Of a DNA stretch of 64,000 nt, positions 60,733 to 64,000 are shown one piece after another. The notes beneath the pieces are model-generated. The model made no database searches and was not told the DNA's origin. It was given only the letters and a program-made list of their open reading frames with translations. The DNA is taken from NCBI GenBank assembly GCA_963752225.1, contig CAVVXS010000007.1, positions 1,612,001 through 1,676,000 on the forward strand, written 5' to 3'. The position numbers and the translations under genes were made by a program. Each line of letters starts with the position of its first letter. Position 1 is the first letter of the stretch. The stretch comes from JBBROS01 sp963752225. Its GTDB lineage: Bacteria > Pseudomonadota > Alphaproteobacteria > Acetobacterales > Acetobacteraceae.

Positions 60733-61671
60733 TCATCGGCGCTGCCGCCGCTCCGCCGCCTCGGCGCGGATCATATCCACGAACGGCGTGTAGTCGGCCT
60801 GCGTCACCGCCACGAAGCCCGGTCCGCTGCCCATGTTCACGGCCTGGTAGACGTCCGGGTGCGACTTCGGCAGCGCCATGTGGAATTCCAGCATGTCGTC
60901 GCGGAACGCTTGCGGCGTGTCCGCGCGCACCGTCAGCGGCCCGTTCTCGATCGGCCGCGAACGCCAGATCAGCCGCAGATCGCGCATCTCGAGCAGCTTC
61001 TTCTCGACCATCGTGCGCAGCGCGCCGCGGGTATAGCCCTGCGCCTCGTCGCCGATGCCGGATGTCCAGGTGACGCCTGCGTCGTATTGACGGCCGAGCA
61101 CCGCAATCACCGCCTGCTCGTGGCCGCCGGCGAAGCCGGTGCGGCTGAAATAGGTGGCCGGATCGAGCCCGGCGGCACGGAACTCCGAGCGCGGGATCAG
61201 GTAACCGGAGGCGCTGTTCGGGTCGGCCCAGGCTAGCGACTTGCCGCGCATCCCGGCGAGGTCGGCGATGCCCGAATCCGCCCGCACATACATCACCGAC
61301 ACGTACGAGGTGGAGCCGTCCGCTTCCAGCGCCGTCAGCAACGGGATGACCCGGCCGTTGCTCTCGATCCAGGCGCTGGCATAGGCGGCCGGCGACATGT
61401 AGGCGAGCTCGACCTGCCCGGCGGCGAAGGCCTGCACCACGCCCGCATAGTCGGCGGCCGCCACGACCTTGGTCGGCACCCCGAACCGCTGCTCGATCAG
61501 CGTCTGATACGGCCGGAACCGCGCGAGCCGGTCGGCGTCGTTCTCGCCGCCGAGCAGGCCGATGCGGATCACCGGCACCTGCGCCGCCCAGGCGGGCCGG
61601 GTTTGGGCCAGGGCTGCCCGGCCGAGCAGCGACGCGCCCGTGCCCAACAGGACGCTTCGACGATGGAACAA
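60733..61671 (-). CDS. Phosphonate-type ABC substrate-binding protein (PhnD-like, copy 1)
   Basis: The 312-residue protein has a Tat-like signal (HRRSVLLGTG, cleaved near ALAQ). Its body has IRIGLLGGENDADRLARFRP, AYMSPAAYASAWIESNG, VRADSGIADLAGMRGKSLAW and NSASGYLIPRSEF, the PhnD fold. It binds a phosphonate, phosphite or similar anion. It is clearly paralogous to the protein encoded at 61730, sharing most of these blocks. Confidence 0.9.
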   Translation of the reverse strand: MFHRRSVLLGTGASLLGRAALAQTRPAWAAQVPVIRIGLLGGENDADRLARFRPYQTLIEQRFGVPTKVVAAADYAGVVQAFAAGQVELAYMSPAAYASAWIESNGRVIPLLTALEADGSTSYVSVMYVRADSGIADLAGMRGKSLAWADPNSASGYLIPRSEFRAAGLDPATYFSRTGFAGGHEQAVIAVLGRQYDAGVTWTSGIGDEAQGYTRGALRTMVEKKLLEMRDLRLIWRSRPIENGPLTVRADTPQAFRDDMLEFHMALPKSHPDVYQAVNMGSGPGFVAVTQADYTPFVDMIRAEAAERRQRR

Positions 61672-61682
61672 GGGACACCTCC

Positions 61683-61718
61683 GGCACGACGCGGGCGATC
61701 AGCCTGCCCGGTCGTGCC
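61683..61718. terminator. Hairpin between the two phnD copies
   Basis: GGCACGAC-G-CGGGC pairs with GCCCG-GTCGTGCC around the loop GATCAGCCT, giving a 13-base stem with one bulge. It lies between the stop of PhnD copy 2 and the start of copy 1. It may limit read-through or shield the first message. Confidence 0.45.
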
Positions 61719-61729
61719 ACCGCGTCAAG

Positions 61730-62701
61730 TCAGCTCCGCTGGCGGCGGCTCGAGGCCTCGTCGCGGCGGAGGTCGATGAACACCTGGAAGTCGGCGTGCT
61801 GCACGCGCTGGTAACCCTTGCCGCCGCCCTTTTCGACCTGCTGGTAGATCGCCGGATAGGCGGCCGGCAGCGCCAGGTGGAAGGCGGTCATGTCGTCGCG
61901 GAACGCTTGCGGCGTGTCACGGCGGGCGGTCAGCGGTCCGTTCAGGATCGGCGCGCTCATCCAGATCTGCTTGAGGTCGCTCGCCTGCATCATCTTCTTG
62001 GCGATCATCTCGTGCAGGTTGCCGCGGGTGTAGCCCTCGGCCGGGTCGCCGATGCCGCTCGCCCAGGTGACGGCGCCGTCATACTGCTCCTGCAGCACGG
62101 CCACGACCGCCTGTTCGTGGCCGCCGCCGAACCCGGTCTTGCCGAAATACTTGCCGGGTTCCGGATCGACGCCGGCCTTCTTCAGCTCCGAGCGCGGGAT
62201 CAGGTAGCCCGACGTGCTGTTGGGGTCGGCCCAGGCCAGCGAACGGCCGCGCATCCCGGCCAGGTCGGCGATGCCGCTGTCGGCACGCACCATCATGACG
62301 CTGCGATAGCTGATGCTGCCGTCGCTCTCGATCGCGACCACCAAGGGCTCCACGTTGCCGTCGGTCTCGAGCCAGGCGCCGGCATAGCCGCTGCTGCCCA
62401 TCGATGCCAACTCGATCTGCTTGGCGCCGAAGGCCTGGATCACGCCGGCATAGTCCGCGGCCGGGAACAGCTTCACCGGGACGGCGAAGGTCGTTTCCAG
62501 CAGCTTGCGGTAGGCGTCGTAGCGGCCGAGGCGGTCGGCGTCGTTCTCGCCGCCGAGCAAGCCGACCCGGAGCACCGGCACCTCCTTCGCCCAATCCCGA
62601 CGGCCCGGTTCCGGCATGGCAACCGGCGCCTGCGCCCGTGCCGCGGCCACGCTTGTGACCATTCCCGCTGCTGCGAGCAGCGTCGTTCGGCGACCGATCA
62701 T
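61730..62701 (-). CDS. Phosphonate-type ABC substrate-binding protein (PhnD-like, copy 2)
   Basis: The 323-residue protein has a Tat-like signal (GRRTTLLAAAGMV, cleaved near ARAQ) and the same PhnD blocks: LRVGLLGGENDADRLGRYDA, LASMGSSGYAGAWLETDG, RADSGIADLAGMRGRSLAW and NSTSGYLIPRSELKKAGV. AGGGGAC precedes the ATG at 62701. As the first binding protein after the ATPase gene it could share the transporter with copy 1 but differ in ligand. Confidence 0.9.
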   Translation of the reverse strand: MIGRRTTLLAAAGMVTSVAAARAQAPVAMPEPGRRDWAKEVPVLRVGLLGGENDADRLGRYDAYRKLLETTFAVPVKLFPAADYAGVIQAFGAKQIELASMGSSGYAGAWLETDGNVEPLVVAIESDGSISYRSVMMVRADSGIADLAGMRGRSLAWADPNSTSGYLIPRSELKKAGVDPEPGKYFGKTGFGGGHEQAVVAVLQEQYDGAVTWASGIGDPAEGYTRGNLHEMIAKKMMQASDLKQIWMSAPILNGPLTARRDTPQAFRDDMTAFHLALPAAYPAIYQQVEKGGGKGYQRVQHADFQVFIDLRRDEASSRRQRS

Positions 62702-62792
62702 GGCTGTCCCCTTCCCGTCCAAACCGAGGCCGGGGGTAGCTCGGTATGCGTTACAGACTGATGTCCGAACGGCGTCAGCCGCGTGACACGGC

Positions 62793-63593
62793 TCAGTTCA
62801 CCGCGACCGGCGGCCGCGCCGGCGCCACCCGCACCGCCTCCTGGTCGTGGAACTCGTCCTCGCCGACGCCGTACACGTCGCGCACGCGGCCGGGCGTAAG
62901 CTCCGCGGGCGTGCCGTCGAACACCACCCGGCCCGCCGCCAAGGCGACGATGCGGTCGCAGTAATGCCGGGCGGTGTCGAGGTGGTGCAGGTTCACCAGC
63001 ACCGTCAGCCCGTCCTCGCGATGGATCCGCCGCAACGCGTCCATCACCACCCGGGCGTTGCGCGGATCGAGGCTGGCGATCGGCTCGTCGGCCAGCATCA
63101 GCCGCGGCTCCTGCAGCAGCGCGCGGCAGATCGCCACCCGCTGCTGCTGCCCGCCCGACAAGGTCCCGGCCCGTTGCAGGGCGACCCCGGCCAAGTCGAA
63201 CCGTTCCAGCGCCGACAGCCCCATCGCTCGCTCGGCCGCGCTGAACAGCCCGAGCAGGCTCGCCACCTGGCCGCGATGATTGAGCCGGCCCATCAGCACG
63301 TTGGTCAGCACATCGAGGCGCGGGACGAGGTTGAACTGCTGGAACACCATCGCGCACTGGGTGCGCCAATCGCGCAAGGCCCGGCCGCGCAGGGCGGTGA
63401 CGTCGGTGGTGCCGAACCGGATCGATCCCGACGACGGCTCCTGCAACCGGTTGATCATCCGCAGCAGGGTGGACTTGCCGGCGCCCGAGCGGCCGATGAC
63501 GCCGACCATCTGCCCCGCCGGCACCGACAGATCCACTCCGTCGACTGCAACGACGCTGCCGAACCGCCGCGTCAACCCTTCGATCACCAGCAC
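62793..63593 (-). CDS. Phosphonate-type ABC transporter ATP-binding protein (PhnC-like)
   Basis: The 266-residue ATPase has Walker A GRSGAGKST, the Q loop AMVFQQFNLVPRLDVLTNVL, signature LSGGQQQRVAICRAL, Walker B LMLADEPIASLD and LVNLHHLD. The pairing of VFQQFNLV with NLHH is typical of PhnC. It heads the minus-strand operon ATPase, PhnD, PhnD, PhnE, PhnE. The start is a GTG at 63593. No C-P lyase or phosphonate-degrading gene is in the window. Confidence 0.92.
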   Translation of the reverse strand: MLVIEGLTRRFGSVVAVDGVDLSVPAGQMVGVIGRSGAGKSTLLRMINRLQEPSSGSIRFGTTDVTALRGRALRDWRTQCAMVFQQFNLVPRLDVLTNVLMGRLNHRGQVASLLGLFSAAERAMGLSALERFDLAGVALQRAGTLSGGQQQRVAICRALLQEPRLMLADEPIASLDPRNARVVMDALRRIHREDGLTVLVNLHHLDTARHYCDRIVALAAGRVVFDGTPAELTPGRVRDVYGVGEDEFHDQEAVRVAPARPPVAVN

Positions 63594-63731
63594 GAGGCCG
63601 CCCCGCTTCCGTCTCGCGAGCCTCTCTACAAACAGCGGAGCTTGTCCAGCATTACCGTTCGGTGACGCCGAGGTTTGGCGCCGCCGCCGCCTTGAGCCAT
63701 GCTGGCGGCATCAAAACCGAAGGGACGTCCC

Positions 63732-64000
63732 ATGATCCTCGACCTGCGCATCTACACCACCCGGCCGGGCCGCACTGCCGAGTTCGTCAAGATCTACAAG
63801 GAGCTGGGCTGGGAGCTGCAGCAGAAGTATCTGGGCCGCTGCGTCGCCTGGACCACCACGGCCGAGGGGCAGCTGAACCAGATCGTGCATATCTGGGCCT
63901 ATGAGAGCCAGGCCGACCGGGAAACGCGCCGCAATGCGATGGCCGCCGATCCCGGCTGGACCGCCTATCTGGCCGCCGTCGCCAAGGCCGATGTGCTGGT
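63732..64000 (+). CDS. NIPSNAP family protein (partial)
   Basis: The first 89 codons are present and the gene runs off the window. MILDLRIYTTRPGRTAEFVK, with GQLNQIVHIWAYESQADRE, is the NIPSNAP pattern, a dimeric ferredoxin-like fold of unclear function. AGGGACG precedes the ATG. It is divergent from the phosphonate-type importer, and a regulatory link is possible but unproven. Confidence 0.88.
   Translation, partial: MILDLRIYTTRPGRTAEFVKIYKELGWELQQKYLGRCVAWTTTAEGQLNQIVHIWAYESQADRETRRNAMAADPGWTAYLAAVAKADVL

Overview
The window is GC-rich (about 70 percent by eye), densely coded DNA of alphaproteobacterial type, most likely from Acetobacteraceae or a close Rhodospirillales relative. This rests on the bolA, J-domain, cobS, cobT block, an aa3-type oxidase subunit IV-like peptide, Tat-type signals on several binding proteins, GAAC-N7-GAAC LexA boxes of the alphaproteobacterial kind, and CCGGGGGC/GCCCCCGG intergenic hairpins. 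It reads as ordinary chromosome. I see no insertion sequence, prophage, CRISPR array or rRNA, and no gene-free stretch longer than about 300 bases.

Layout. 1-10 kb: end of a membrane protein, tRNA-Gln, ispE, a TPR lipoprotein and ETF-ubiquinone oxidoreductase on the minus strand; then a divergent uracil-DNA-glycosylase-like gene, a lytic transglycosylase, moaB and an SplB-like radical SAM gene with two LexA boxes. 9-16 kb: a minus-strand run of a complete peptide-type ABC transporter without a binding protein, followed by two glycosyltransferases; a divergent AstE-like deacylase sits beside it. 16.6-21 kb: an iron-type ABC importer and a DUF2889 gene. 21-25 kb: bolA, a J-domain gene and the CobS-CobT cobaltochelatase pair. 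25-26.5 kb: a TetR gene and a membrane gene sharing two operator copies, then a tiny free-standing transcription unit with an extreme Shine-Dalgarno sequence. 26.5-31.6 kb: a GT87 mannosyltransferase-like gene, rmuC, lptF, a 50-residue oxidase subunit IV-like gene and an O-methyltransferase.

31.6-45.3 kb is a catabolic island. Two sugar ABC importers are divergently transcribed from a 187-base region. The minus-strand importer is fused by 4-base overlaps to an aldose-dehydrogenase-type aldo/keto reductase and a fuconolactonase-type hydrolase, which suggests an oxidative aldose-lactone-aldonate route. The plus-strand importer is followed, after a block of hairpins, by a uronate-dehydrogenase-like gene, a GntP-type permease and a family I CoA-transferase.

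45.3-55.3 kb is linked to surface polysaccharide: Wzz-like and Wza-like exopolysaccharide proteins, a GalE-like epimerase, glmS and glmU (UDP-GlcNAc supply), and a PEP-CTERM protein further on; no exosortase gene is in the window. The same stretch holds gph, a methyltransferase, a frameshifted DUF3108 gene and tRNA-Val. 55.3-64 kb carries an M20 peptidase, a host-attachment-family protein, DUF2891 and MAPEG genes, and a phosphonate-type ABC importer with two tandem PhnD paralogues, ending in a partial NIPSNAP gene.

The strongest candidates for something undescribed are the tiny unit at 26335-26510 (a 16-base match to the 16S rRNA tail complement, a 23-codon ORF, a hairpin whose loop mimics the anti-Shine-Dalgarno, and a strong terminator) and the LexA-box pair before the SplB-like radical SAM gene.
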